64,000 nt of DNA, from the NCBI GenBank assembly GCA_937892155.1, contig CALAUG010000048.1, positions 1 to 64,000 on the forward strand, read 5' to 3'. This DNA comes from an uncultured Bacteroidales bacterium (GTDB taxonomy: Bacteria > Bacteroidota > Bacteroidia > Bacteroidales > UBA1715). This document shows positions 45,337 to 54,817 of the stretch, piece by piece. The position numbers and the translations under genes were made by a program. The first letter of the stretch is position 1. Every line of letters begins with the position of its first letter. The notes beneath the pieces are model-generated. The model was not told the origin of the DNA, searched no databases, and saw only the letters and a list, made by a program, of their open reading frames with translations.

Positions 45337-46962
45337 CTATTCAATATCAATCTGTTGTTTCTTCAAAATCCGTTTTGCCGCAATTGCAAAGAATGCAATG
45401 TATGCATAGCAAACTATCGGAATAACATATGAATTGTGTATTCCAATAATGTCGGCTAATTTTCCCTGAATTGGCGGTATTACTCCCCCACCTAAAATCA
45501 TCATTACAAGGAATGATGATCCCTGAGAAGTGTATTTTCCCAAGCCAAGCGTTGCCAGTGTATATATGTTTGACCACATAATACTACAGAACAAACCACC
45601 AGACAGGAATGCATATACAGCCGTCATTCCTGTCGTACATAATCCCACGGTCATTGCGGTGATTGCGAGCAATGCAAACACTAACAGCGTCAAGGCAGGT
45701 TTTTCCTTACAAAGAATAAACGCAGCAACCTGAATGAGCACGCAGAAAATGAAATAGTACAAAATCGTCATATCATGTCCCGCCAAGGTATTGACACCAA
45801 TCACAAGAGCAAATGCCAGTAATGGTGCAGCAATCATTGCAATAATTTTTGTTGTTTTCTTAAAATTAAATACCAACACTGCACCGCACCAACGTCCAAT
45901 CATCAATGCGCCCCAATACATAGATATAAATGGAGCAATTTGAGAAGCGGAAAAACCTCCAAATTCATCCTCATCAAGCAAACCGCCCAAATTACTTCCT
46001 ATGGAAACTTCGACGCCTACATAGAAAAACAGAGCAATTAGTCCCAATGCTAATTGTGGATATTGCAATGCGCCCCAGCCAGAGTTATCTTTTTTTGCTT
46101 TTGTATGTGCGAAAAGCAATGCAATTATCACCGTTGCAAAGGCGCCAATCAAGCAAAACATTCTGCTCATTTCAATATCACCGAAATTCTGCAAAATGCC
46201 ACCATCTTCTTTGTAACTGGTGAAAACCGAAATCATAAACACACAAAGCAATACAGTAATAATTAAAAACATACGTAAAGCTTTGCTTGACGTTTCAACT
46301 TCAGATTCTTGTATGCAATCGGGAACTTTCTTTGAAAAATGGAAAATTGCTGCCGCCAATAAAAACAATACACCGACAATCGAATACAAAACGACGACAT
46401 TATCAAGATTCAAATTGTTGATTTGATCGTCGGTAATTTCGCCAACGGCTCCGAATAAGGCCAAACTCAAAATAATTGGGCCAATTGTCGTTCCAAACGA
46501 ATTAATACTTCCACCTAAATTAATACGGTCACTTCCTGTTTTCGGATCGCCCAAGGCAATTGCGAACGGGTTTGCAGCAGTCTGTTGAAGTGAATAACCC
46601 AATGCAACGGTGAACAATCCAATTAAAAGTCCAATGTACACATCGGTTTTAACCCCAATAATCATTGCTATTGCACCTATGGCAGAAAACAGTAGTCCGT
46701 AGATGATACTTTTTTTGTAGCCCCATTTGCCAACGATATCTGATTTACGTAATGTGCTGACAACGAATAAAATCAATGCGCCAATGTAATACGCCGTATA
46801 GAACGCAAAATCAATAAGTTGCGATTGAAACTGATCTAACGAAAAGTGATGTTTACAAAATGGTATGAACACACCGTTGCTCGCTGCGATAAATCCCCAA
46901 AAAAAGAATACAATAATCAGCGTATACAATGCAGAATAGTTAGTTTTAATTTTTGAATCCAT
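45337..46962 (-). CDS. Sugar MFS transporter (FucP-like)
   Basis: A 541-residue protein with about 12-14 membrane segments. It opens ALYTLIIVFFFWGFIAASNGVFIPF and contains YSLQQTAANPFAIALGDP, the FucP-family signature region, then GGSINSFGTTIGPII. The C-terminal half has GGVIPPIQGKLADIIGIH. It probably moves a hexose or deoxyhexose with protons. It is longer than FucP (~440) because of extra hydrophobic segments in the middle. Its start overlaps the end of the EI24 gene by 17 bp. Confidence 0.88.
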   Translation of the reverse strand: MDSKIKTNYSALYTLIIVFFFWGFIAASNGVFIPFCKHHFSLDQFQSQLIDFAFYTAYYIGALILFVVSTLRKSDIVGKWGYKKSIIYGLLFSAIGAIAMIIGVKTDVYIGLLIGLFTVALGYSLQQTAANPFAIALGDPKTGSDRINLGGSINSFGTTIGPIILSLALFGAVGEITDDQINNLNLDNVVVLYSIVGVLFLLAAAIFHFSKKVPDCIQESEVETSSKALRMFLIITVLLCVFMISVFTSYKEDGGILQNFGDIEMSRMFCLIGAFATVIIALLFAHTKAKKDNSGWGALQYPQLALGLIALFFYVGVEVSIGSNLGGLLDEDEFGGFSASQIAPFISMYWGALMIGRWCGAVLVFNFKKTTKIIAMIAAPLLAFALVIGVNTLAGHDMTILYYFIFCVLIQVAAFILCKEKPALTLLVFALLAITAMTVGLCTTGMTAVYAFLSGGLFCSIMWSNIYTLATLGLGKYTSQGSSFLVMMILGGGVIPPIQGKLADIIGIHNSYVIPIVCYAYIAFFAIAAKRILKKQQIDIE

Positions 46963-47737
46963 AATATGATGAGTTTGTATTATCTATAGTTGCAAGTTCT
47001 TTTTTCGTCAATTCCATTGTTGCTGCAACCGTAGCCACAACGGCAAAAATTGCAGATATGAATGGGCCAACAATAGGAATATACAATATCAAGGCAAAAA
47101 TCACTCCGTGGCCAATAGCAGTACCTTTATTACTTTTCACGAAATTCACACTTTGTCTAACTGTCAGTTTTTTCCGTTCGTTTGTGTAGTCGATAAACGA
47201 AAAACCATAATAGTAAGACGATACAAGGAACAGCAATATTGTACTTCCTCCAAGAGAAATAAAAGGTCCAATAATTGGCACGAAAACACAAAGTAAAATT
47301 AAAATACTGACGAAAATCTCCATGAAGCAATTTCGTATTGCCAACAAAATTCCGCGCACAATATCCTTGATAAACTGTGCCATGTTAAATGGATACTCTT
47401 TTTGACGAAGCAGTTTTTCTGTCTTTTCCGAAACGTATGCCAGGAATGGCGACATTATAATGACAACCAAGTAGCCCCCCCACATACCAAATAAAATGAA
47501 GAAAAGAATTTTTACAAAAATCAACAATATTGGTATGGCAAAGGCATACTCATCAGTAATTTGAGGAACCACGAACCGCTCCACCAACTCGCTAATTGAC
47601 CAAATGCCAACTATCGACAGTGCTATAAACAACACAACCGGCACCAACAACGTCCATCCCATTTTATTTTGAAAAATAAAACGGAATGCCTTTCCCTGCA
47701 TGTCAATAGAATCCGCGATATCTGTTAAAATACTCAT
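46946..47737 (-). CDS. EI24/CysZ-family inner-membrane protein
   Basis: A 263-residue protein with about five or six membrane segments and the EI24 pattern: KAFRFIFQNKMGWTLLVPVV, FFILFGMWGGYLVVIIMSPFLAYVSEKTEKLL, FVPIIGPFISLGGSTILL and SFIDYTNERKKLTVRQSVNFV. CysZ imports sulphate; other EI24 proteins have unclear roles. It overlaps the transporter gene. A -7 box TAGATTTG lies only 5 bp before its ATG. Confidence 0.82.
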   Translation of the reverse strand: MSILTDIADSIDMQGKAFRFIFQNKMGWTLLVPVVLFIALSIVGIWSISELVERFVVPQITDEYAFAIPILLIFVKILFFILFGMWGGYLVVIIMSPFLAYVSEKTEKLLRQKEYPFNMAQFIKDIVRGILLAIRNCFMEIFVSILILLCVFVPIIGPFISLGGSTILLFLVSSYYYGFSFIDYTNERKKLTVRQSVNFVKSNKGTAIGHGVIFALILYIPIVGPFISAIFAVVATVAATMELTKKELATIDNTNSSYYGFKN

Positions 47738-47741
47738 TGCA

Positions 47742-47769
47742 CAAATCTAACGCATAAAAATACAACAAT
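47742..47769 (-). promoter_or_regulatory. Promoter of the EI24 gene, possibly giving a leaderless transcript
   Basis: Minus strand: TTG at 47769-47767, 17-bp spacer, TAGATTTG at 47749-47742. A start 5-7 nt downstream would fall on or beside the ATG (47737-47735). Confidence 0.45.
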
Positions 47770-47811
47770 TCTAAAATTCTTAAAAATCTCCTTTTCAAAA
47801 AATAGTTTTTG

Positions 47812-47819
47812 TATTTTTG
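47812..47819 (+). promoter_or_regulatory. -7 box of the thioredoxin-like lipoprotein gene
   Basis: TATTTTTG, 15 nt before the ATG at 47835; it overlaps the TTG (47817-47819) that would otherwise extend the frame, so the later start is preferred. Confidence 0.5.
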
Positions 47820-47834
47820 AAAAAAATCAGCATA

Positions 47835-48293
47835 ATGAGACATTGTATCATATTACTCCTCTCCTGTTTCTTGTTGTTTGCCTGCAATTCAAAACAGGAT
47901 AACAGACAGGAACAAGTTGAGCAAAAAGCGGAACTTCCTCAAGTACATTCCATAAGCGAAAAGCAATATCAAGAATTGGTTTTTGATTACAATGAAAATC
48001 CGAGGCAATGGAAATTCAACGGGAAACGTCCATGCGTGGTTGACTTTTACGCAGATTGGTGCCGTCCCTGTAAAATGATTGCCCCATTTTTCGATACGTT
48101 GGCAGTGGAATACCTAGGTAAGATTGACTTTTACAAAGTTAACGTGGAAGACGCGAGGGAATTGTCTGCTTTTTTTCAAATCAATTCGATTCCTTTTGTA
48201 ACATTTTGTTCCGATACTGGATGTACCTATATAAATGGTGCGCAACCAATTGAAGTGTACCGCCAGATTATTGACGAGTTTGTGGATGAGTAG
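47835..48293 (+). CDS. Thioredoxin-fold lipoprotein
   Basis: A 152-residue protein with a lipobox ending LLFAC (Cys17) and a thioredoxin domain from ~50. The active site is DWCRPCKM (CxPC-type with Arg), followed by the cis-proline segment INSIPFVTF. It should sit on the periplasmic side of a membrane and reduce or exchange disulphides. It is a single-gene unit between divergent EI24 and purB. Confidence 0.9.
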   Translation: MRHCIILLLSCFLLFACNSKQDNRQEQVEQKAELPQVHSISEKQYQELVFDYNENPRQWKFNGKRPCVVDFYADWCRPCKMIAPFFDTLAVEYLGKIDFYKVNVEDARELSAFFQINSIPFVTFCSDTGCTYINGAQPIEVYRQIIDEFVDE

Positions 48294-48337
48294 TAATCAA
48301 AATGTTTTATAGTTAGTTTCCATATTGAATTATTACG

Positions 48338-48345
48338 TACTTTTG
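48338..48345 (+). promoter_or_regulatory. purB -7 box
   Basis: TACTTTTG, 20 nt before the purB ATG; a TTTC at 48317-48320 could act as the -33 element at 17-bp spacing. Confidence 0.55.
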
Positions 48346-48365
48346 CGACACAAAAAATAATTGAT

Positions 48366-49706
48366 ATGAATTTAGATTCTCTTACGGCAGTATCGCCAAT
48401 TGACGGACGTTACGGAAGCAAAACAGAAACTTTGAGAAAATATTTTTCGGAATTTGCTCTCATCAACTATCGTGTTCGCGTTGAAATTGAATACTTTATT
48501 GCACTTTGCAACGAAGTTCCGCAATTAAAAAACGTTAATCCTCAAGTTTTTGAAAAACTTCGTGACATATATCGTAATTTTTCTGAAGCAGATGCGACCA
48601 AAGTAAAGGAGACAGAGAAAATTACGAACCACGATGTGAAAGCCGTAGAATACTTCATTAAAGACAAATTCGACGAACTTGGATTGCAGGAATTCAAAGA
48701 ATTCATCCACTTTGGATTGACTTCGCAAGACATTAACAACACATCTGTTCCACTTTCATTGAAAGAAGCAATGAACGATGTGGTGATTCCTACTTTGCAA
48801 GAAATTATAGACACATTGACGGCAATGGCAAACGAATGGAAAGATATTCCAATGTTGGCAAAAACCCACGGACAACCAGCGTCGCCAACACGTTTGGGTA
48901 AAGAAATCAATGTGTTTGTTTCGCGTTTGAACGTTCAAATGAAACAATTGAAGGCTGTTCCTTATTCTGCAAAATTCGGTGGTGCAACAGGAAATTTCAA
49001 CGCTCACCACGTTGCATATCCAAACAAAGATTGGCAAGTATTCGGCAACGATTTCGTAAAAAATCATCTTGGTTTGGAACGTTCATTCCCAACTACGCAA
49101 ATCGAACACTACGACAATCTTGCAGCACTTTTCGACGCATCGAAACGTATCAACACTATTTTAATGGATTTGTGTAAAGATATTTGGCAATATATTTCGA
49201 TGGGCTATTTTAAACAACGAATTCAAAAGAACGAAGTTGGTTCGTCGGCTATGCCTCACAAAGTAAATCCTATTGATTTTGAAAATGCTGAAGGTAACTT
49301 AGGAATTGCAAACGCAGTTTTCGAACATTTGGCTGCAAAACTTCCAATTTCACGTTTGCAACGCGACTTGACAGATTCTACAGTATTGAGAAACGTAGGC
49401 GTCCCTTACGGCCACGTTTTAATTGCATTGGCTTCATTGAAAAAAGGTTTAGGGAAAATATTCGTAAACGAGCAAGCAATCCATGCAGATCTTGAAAAGA
49501 ACTGGGCGGTGGTTGCAGAAGCAATCCAAACAATTCTTCGTCGCGAAGGTTATCCAAAGCCATACGAAACATTGAAGGAATTGACTCGTACAAACGACGT
49601 TATCAATGCAGAATCAATTGCGAACTTCATAGAAACATTGAACGTAAGCGAAGACGTAAAGGCAGAATTGCGACAAATCACTCCGTTCAACTACACAGGA
49701 ATGTAA
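48366..49706 (+). CDS. purB: Adenylosuccinate lyase
   Basis: A 446-residue protein of the longer PurB branch. It opens LTAVSPIDGRYGSKTETLR and carries TNHDVKAVEYFIKD, FGLTSQDINNT, AKTHGQPASPTRLGKE and the fumarase-superfamily signature GSSAMPHKVNPIDFENAEGN. It cleaves adenylosuccinate and SAICAR, releasing fumarate in purine synthesis. It is followed 10 bp later by the RluA-like gene, so the two may share a transcript. Confidence 0.96.
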   Translation: MNLDSLTAVSPIDGRYGSKTETLRKYFSEFALINYRVRVEIEYFIALCNEVPQLKNVNPQVFEKLRDIYRNFSEADATKVKETEKITNHDVKAVEYFIKDKFDELGLQEFKEFIHFGLTSQDINNTSVPLSLKEAMNDVVIPTLQEIIDTLTAMANEWKDIPMLAKTHGQPASPTRLGKEINVFVSRLNVQMKQLKAVPYSAKFGGATGNFNAHHVAYPNKDWQVFGNDFVKNHLGLERSFPTTQIEHYDNLAALFDASKRINTILMDLCKDIWQYISMGYFKQRIQKNEVGSSAMPHKVNPIDFENAEGNLGIANAVFEHLAAKLPISRLQRDLTDSTVLRNVGVPYGHVLIALASLKKGLGKIFVNEQAIHADLEKNWAVVAEAIQTILRREGYPKPYETLKELTRTNDVINAESIANFIETLNVSEDVKAELRQITPFNYTGM

Positions 49707-49716
49707 CATTGGGATT

Positions 49717-50439
49717 TTGACTGATTTTGCGAAAATAAAATCACCTTGTTCGGCTCCACTGCGCATCCTTTACGAGGACCAATGGCTCATTGTAATTGAA
49801 AAACCGTCAGGATTACTATCTGTTGGCAACGAGTCGGGCAACGAAAATGCGTGGCATTTGGTTAGAAAATATGTATGGAGCAAGAACCCTAAGGGTGATG
49901 CGTTTGTATGCCATAGATTAGACCAATTCACATCAGGCATTTTAATGTTCGCTAAGAACGAAACAATTCAGCACACCTTACGCGACAACTGGAACAATTA
50001 CATTCTTGACCGCCGCTACATTGCAGTAACGGAAAGGATACCATCGGTACAAAAAGCAGAAATTCGTTCGTATTTAATAGAAAATTCCGCAATGTTTGTC
50101 TACTCAACGCGAAATTTTGGAGAAGGTAAACTAGCAATTACCAGATTTAAAATCCTAGCAACTAGTGGTGAAATGGCCTTGTTAGACGTACAAATTTTGA
50201 CAGGTCGGAAGAATCAAATCCGTGTACATTTGTCGGAACACGGATGGCCAGTAGTTGGAGATAAAAAATATGGTGCAAAAACGTCGCCAGAGAACCGATT
50301 AATGTTGCATAATAATCGTTTGGTAGTAGTACATCCTATAACCAACAAACAACTTGTTTTTGATTCCCCGATACCATATTCATTTAAGAAACATTTTAAA
50401 AACTATTTTGAAAATGACACGACAAGAAGCAATAGATAA
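49717..50439 (+). CDS. RluA-family pseudouridine synthase
   Basis: A 240-residue protein lacking an S4 domain. The catalytic motif is HRLDQFTSGIL (66-76) with Asp69; other family segments are VIEKPSGLLSV and GRKNQIRVHLSEHGWPVVGDKKY. It isomerises uridine to pseudouridine in rRNA or tRNA. The start is a TTG close behind purB; no ATG fits the conserved N-terminus. Its end overlaps the next gene by 26 bp. Confidence 0.9.
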   Translation: MTDFAKIKSPCSAPLRILYEDQWLIVIEKPSGLLSVGNESGNENAWHLVRKYVWSKNPKGDAFVCHRLDQFTSGILMFAKNETIQHTLRDNWNNYILDRRYIAVTERIPSVQKAEIRSYLIENSAMFVYSTRNFGEGKLAITRFKILATSGEMALLDVQILTGRKNQIRVHLSEHGWPVVGDKKYGAKTSPENRLMLHNNRLVVVHPITNKQLVFDSPIPYSFKKHFKNYFENDTTRSNR

Positions 50440-50866
50440 AGTATTGGCTCTGTTTAACGAAGGCTATGCTTGTTCACAATCAATATTATTGGCTTTTGGG
50501 CCAGAATTTGGTGCTGACGAAAAAACCGCAAAATTAATTTCCGCCACATTTGGCGGAGGTATGGGACGACTACGTGAAAAATGCGGCGCCGTAACTGGAA
50601 GTTTTATGGTTTATGGATTGGCGTATGCCCCCGAAGATGCAAAAGATATGGACAACAAATTGCTATCATACCGCAAAGTTCGAGAACTGAACAAGGCCGT
50701 TGAAGAAACATTTGGCACGACAAACTGCGGAGAGTTGCTGCAAAAATATGCAACTCGAGAAGCCGTAGAAAAACGCCTGCATCATCAAATGATTTGCACA
50801 AAAATACTAGCAGAGACTGCAGGCAAGCTATACGATAGTCTGCAAACGGATGGGAAAATAGGATGA
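50414..50866 (+). CDS. C_GCAxxG_C_C-family (cysteine-rich redox) protein
   Basis: A 150-residue protein starting at the ATG at 50414, inside the end of the RluA-like gene. Conserved cysteines are in NEGYACSQSIL (Cys20), EKCGAVTGSFMVYGLA (Cys57), TTNCGELL and HHQMICTKIL, which is the pattern of this family of putative redox or metal-binding proteins. FGGGMGRLREKCGA is typical. No reaction is known. Translational coupling to the upstream gene is likely. Confidence 0.88.
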   Translation: MTRQEAIDKVLALFNEGYACSQSILLAFGPEFGADEKTAKLISATFGGGMGRLREKCGAVTGSFMVYGLAYAPEDAKDMDNKLLSYRKVRELNKAVEETFGTTNCGELLQKYATREAVEKRLHHQMICTKILAETAGKLYDSLQTDGKIG

Positions 50867-50921
50867 TGCCATTAACGCGAACTAAATTTCATCAAGAATT
50901 TTTATCTTACTTGAAAATTTT

Positions 50922-50929
50922 TATATTTG
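50922..50929 (+). promoter_or_regulatory. -7 box before the small 68-residue gene
   Basis: TATATTTG, 25 nt upstream of the ATG at 50955; a clear match without an obvious -33 element. Confidence 0.5.
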
Positions 50930-50954
50930 TGGTGCTAAAAAATTAATATTGGGT

Positions 50955-51161
50955 ATGGAAGTAAAAAAATTTTCTGACTTAAACCTATATTTAAAAGGCT
51001 TTGAAATTGAATCGATTGGCAACCAAGCAGTTCGCAAAGCACAGCAAGAAAACAGAAAAAAAGGTATTCCTTTGGTTTATTCTGTTGACGGCAAAATATA
51101 CTACGAATTAGCAGATGGAACTATTACAACCAATAGTCCATTTAAAAACGGCAAAGAATAA
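50955..51161 (+). CDS. Small conserved-looking protein of unknown function
   Basis: A 68-residue protein; ATG 50955 is preferred to the TTG at 50949. Sequence highlights are SIGNQAVRKAQQENRKKGIP, then LVYSVDGKIYYELADGTITT. Similar small proteins occur singly in Bacteroidota, sometimes beside toxin-like genes, but no partner is visible here. The good -7 box and normal composition argue that it is expressed. It lies 41 bp before the GH44 gene and could share its transcript. Confidence 0.65.
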   Translation: MEVKKFSDLNLYLKGFEIESIGNQAVRKAQQENRKKGIPLVYSVDGKIYYELADGTITTNSPFKNGKE

Positions 51162-51202
51162 TTACAACTGTCTTTCGGGACATAACACAAAATTTATTTA
51201 CA

Positions 51203-54200
51203 ATGAATAAAGTTACAAAAGGAATTATAGTTGCACTAAGCGTAATTCCAGGTTTTGGTTTTGCACAAACAGTCACAATAGATGTAAAGGCAGACGTTCA
51301 TGCAATTAGTCCATACATTTATGGTTCAAATGAAGACTGCTCATTCACGACATCAGCTCGATGGGGTGGAAATAGAAGTACAACATTTAACTGGGAAAAC
51401 AACGCTTCGAACGGAGGTAATGATTTCAACAATGTTTCCGATGCTTTTTATGACTACACAAGCAGCAGCACACCAGCGTTGCCAATTGTAAATTTTGTAA
51501 AGAAGGCAGACAGTCGTAATCAGTTCAAAATAGTAACAGTACAAGCCGCTGGTTATGTTGCAGCAGACAAAGATGGTAAAGTTACGGAAGCGGCATCAGA
51601 TGATAATCCTCGTTGGAAAAAAATTTCGTTTGAAAAACCAACTCCATATAGTCTAACTCCAGACACAGAAGATGATGTTGTGTATATAGACGAAATGATT
51701 AATTATTTGCAAACATTGGGAGAACCAGGGAACGGTGGTATTGACGCATACGCTGTAGATAATGAACCTTTCTTGTGGTCTCGTTCGCATCCATTGTTGC
51801 ATCCTGAGCAGACTACATATCAGGAATTATTTGAAAAGACCAAATCAGTTGCACACGCAGTGCATAAAATTTCTCCTAACGCAGAAATTGTTGGTCCAAT
51901 GTTCTATGGTTGGACTGATGCTCACCGTTGGGGAAGTCAACAAATTCTAGATGAAATTTTTGCCAAAAATGATAGTTATTATTGGTTCGTCGACTTTTAC
52001 TTGGACAGCCTTAGACAAATGCAAGAAAAATATGGGGAAAAATATTTGGATATAATATCATTTCACTGGTATCCAGAGGCAACAGGTACAGAAACGAGAT
52101 ATTCAGTAGGACAGAAAAAAGGGCAATTAGTTCGTATTGTAAATACCAGTGTTGCAGATGCAGCTACTCCTGCTGAGTTGGTGCAACCAGACGTGATTGA
52201 AGCTCGTTTGCAAGCTCCAAGAACACTGTGGGACAACACTTACAAAGAGAATAGTTATGTCGGAACAGAATTTTATCAAATACCAAAATCAAGAAGAGCA
52301 TTTTTGAAAAATATCCGTTATTCAATAGACCATTATTATCCAGGTACCAAAATCGCATTTACAGAATTTGAATATGATGCAGAAGGCCACTGGTCGGGAG
52401 GTTTGGCTTTAGCAGACGTACTTGGTATTTTCGGACGTGAAGATGTGTATCTGGCAACCAAATGGAACACATTCCAAAATTATTCTACATCGGCATACAA
52501 GCTATACTTGGATTACGACGGAAACGGGAACGGGTTTGGTTCAACATCCGTACAGGATATTTTTACAGATACTGTAAAATTGGCAAGTTATGCATCGCTT
52601 GATGAGGAAGGTAACTTACATATTATCGCCATTAATAAAACGAATGCTGCGATGCCAACGAACTTCGTCTTGAATAATGGTGTGTACTCAGATGGCGTTG
52701 TTTATGGATTCGGTCAAAATTCCGCAGACATTAAAAAACTAGGTACCATAGATGAAATACAAGATTCTAAATTTGTTTATAATCTTCCTGCATATTCCGC
52801 AGTTCACATCATTTTGAATGTTATTGAACAAACAGAACTTGTTAAAGCTCAATTGTTTAAAGAAAACGAACTTACATTGACTTTTGCTGACAATCTTTCA
52901 CTTGTAGATGAAACTGCAGCGAAGACTGATTTTGTTGTAATGGCTGGTGGCACACAACAATCAATAAATAAAGTTGAAGTAAATGACAACCAACTTTCCA
53001 TTACACTAGATTCTCCAGTTTCAGCCACGGAATTTGATATTACTGTATCATATTCTGGCACAAGTGTTATGGCGAAAAATAATCTTGCAATAGATAAGTT
53101 TGATGATGCAATGGTTACGAACGAGTTACCAGCTGCGGAAATAATAGCCCTTGCTATGGATATAGATCCTATCGGGAAATATATCAAACTTACATTCTCT
53201 AAACAACTATCGGAAGTTTCTGGGACTTGCGGTTTGAACGTAATTAACGGTACTGATAACATTGAATTCAGTTGCGAAAAATCAGCGGATTCGGATTATG
53301 AATTATTCTTATATCCAACCAACAAACGTATTGTAAAATACAATGAAACAACTGTTAGCAGCGTTGGTAACAGCGTATTGAAAGATATTAATGGAGTTGC
53401 AGTATCTGATTTTAGTTTTACACAAAAAGCAGGAGCTAATTATTCTCCTAATATGGATTCGGTAATAATTGCCGACAACTTTGTTATTAAGATATACTTT
53501 GACGCAAATATGCTCCCAGAAACCGATTATTCCAATGCTGGTTTGCATGTTATAGAATATAATCCAGAGAATTCACAATCAACAAATTTGGATTTTATGT
53601 CAGCTTATAACGCAGATTCTCGTATATTGACAATTACAACAGTACCTCCTATGTTACAAGGAAGAACATACACACTGAAATATGACGGAAACGACATTAT
53701 ACAAACAATTCACCATGGTGTATTGGAAGGGTTTGAAAAAGAATTGGAAAACAATTTAACGTCTGGTGGATCGATTGTGGATGTTCCGGGTGTAATTCAA
53801 GCTGATGAATTTTGGTTCCAAACTGGTGGTCCTGTAAAAGGTGTTTGTAGCGATGATTCTGAATTAGGAAACGGTACCGAACTCGGTTACACCAATTCTG
53901 GCGACTATTACACATATTTCATTAAATCAAATGAAGCTAAAAAATACACTTTGACAACTCGTTATTCAGCCGACCGAGTCGTAGGTTACAACGGACAAAT
54001 TGCATTTATAATTGACGGTGGCGAAGAGCAACATCTTATGCTACCTGCAACTGGAAGTTTCACAACGTGGGCTGACGCATATCGTGTGGTAGACGTACCT
54101 GCTGGTGATTCCATAGAATTCAAGTTAAAAGTTGTCAGTTCAGGTTTCAATTTGAATTATTTCAATCTAACAGATGAAGAAAGATACCCTGAAATAACTT

Positions 54201-54763
54201 TAACAAAAGCATATATTCACGGAGATGGAAATAAGTTGTTCCTGATATACGATAAGGATATTACAGTTCTACCAGAACCATCTGAAATTGTTGTAATGAG
54301 CGACACAAACCGTGTGAACATTACAAACTATGAGTACGTGAACAACGACAAGAAGAAAATATATTGTTATTTAGAGTCTAAAATATACAAAGGACAAGTT
54401 GTTACATTGTCGTATAAGACCGAGAATGGTCAATCTTTGGAAGGCACTATTTTACCAGAATTAAAGGATACAACTATTAACAATAATTCAAAATTGATAA
54501 AACCAACTCCTTCTGCTGTTTCAACTATGCAGGATAAATCAATAGTTGTGTCTCCTAACCCTGTAAAAGTAGGGCAAAATGTTACGATTCAAACAAGTAT
54601 GGATACCAACGTTACATACCAGATAGTGTCTAACATTGGTTCCAAAATTTCTGAAGGAAATTTCACAAACTCAAAAACAATTTCATTTGACAAACCTGGC
54701 ATTTATTTCATAACTATTCAAACTAAAGAAAATCAGTATACACAAAAAATAATTGTGGAATAG
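51203..54763 (+). CDS. T9SS-exported GH44 endo-glucanase/xyloglucanase
   Basis: An 1186-residue protein with signal peptide (KVTKGIIVALSVIPGFGFAQ). The GH44 catalytic domain (~25-545) has ISPYIYGSNED, RWGGNRSTTFNWENNASN, the acid/base Glu188 in VDNEPFLW and the likely nucleophile Glu388 in AFTEFEYD. Then come Ig-like domains (~550-880), a CBM6/35-like module (~885-1010; IQADEFWFQTGG, GYTNSGDYYTYFI, AGDSIEFKLKVV), another Ig-like segment and a type A T9SS sorting domain (~1112-1186; VVSPNPVKVGQNVTI ... GIYFITIQT). It should cut beta-1,4-glucan or xyloglucan at the cell surface. Confidence 0.92.
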   Translation: MNKVTKGIIVALSVIPGFGFAQTVTIDVKADVHAISPYIYGSNEDCSFTTSARWGGNRSTTFNWENNASNGGNDFNNVSDAFYDYTSSSTPALPIVNFVKKADSRNQFKIVTVQAAGYVAADKDGKVTEAASDDNPRWKKISFEKPTPYSLTPDTEDDVVYIDEMINYLQTLGEPGNGGIDAYAVDNEPFLWSRSHPLLHPEQTTYQELFEKTKSVAHAVHKISPNAEIVGPMFYGWTDAHRWGSQQILDEIFAKNDSYYWFVDFYLDSLRQMQEKYGEKYLDIISFHWYPEATGTETRYSVGQKKGQLVRIVNTSVADAATPAELVQPDVIEARLQAPRTLWDNTYKENSYVGTEFYQIPKSRRAFLKNIRYSIDHYYPGTKIAFTEFEYDAEGHWSGGLALADVLGIFGREDVYLATKWNTFQNYSTSAYKLYLDYDGNGNGFGSTSVQDIFTDTVKLASYASLDEEGNLHIIAINKTNAAMPTNFVLNNGVYSDGVVYGFGQNSADIKKLGTIDEIQDSKFVYNLPAYSAVHIILNVIEQTELVKAQLFKENELTLTFADNLSLVDETAAKTDFVVMAGGTQQSINKVEVNDNQLSITLDSPVSATEFDITVSYSGTSVMAKNNLAIDKFDDAMVTNELPAAEIIALAMDIDPIGKYIKLTFSKQLSEVSGTCGLNVINGTDNIEFSCEKSADSDYELFLYPTNKRIVKYNETTVSSVGNSVLKDINGVAVSDFSFTQKAGANYSPNMDSVIIADNFVIKIYFDANMLPETDYSNAGLHVIEYNPENSQSTNLDFMSAYNADSRILTITTVPPMLQGRTYTLKYDGNDIIQTIHHGVLEGFEKELENNLTSGGSIVDVPGVIQADEFWFQTGGPVKGVCSDDSELGNGTELGYTNSGDYYTYFIKSNEAKKYTLTTRYSADRVVGYNGQIAFIIDGGEEQHLMLPATGSFTTWADAYRVVDVPAGDSIEFKLKVVSSGFNLNYFNLTDEERYPEITLTKAYIHGDGNKLFLIYDKDITVLPEPSEIVVMSDTNRVNITNYEYVNNDKKKIYCYLESKIYKGQVVTLSYKTENGQSLEGTILPELKDTTINNNSKLIKPTPSAVSTMQDKSIVVSPNPVKVGQNVTIQTSMDTNVTYQIVSNIGSKISEGNFTNSKTISFDKPGIYFITIQTKENQYTQKIIVE

Positions 54764-54786
54764 TGTCGGATGTACACTTTTAGTTT

Positions 54787-54794
54787 TATATTTG
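54787..54794 (+). promoter_or_regulatory. -7 box of the second T9SS protein gene
   Basis: TATATTTG, 23 nt before the ATG at 54818, so this gene can be expressed apart from GH44. Confidence 0.5.
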
Positions 54795-54817
54795 TGAAAC
54801 AACAAAAAAATTAGAAT

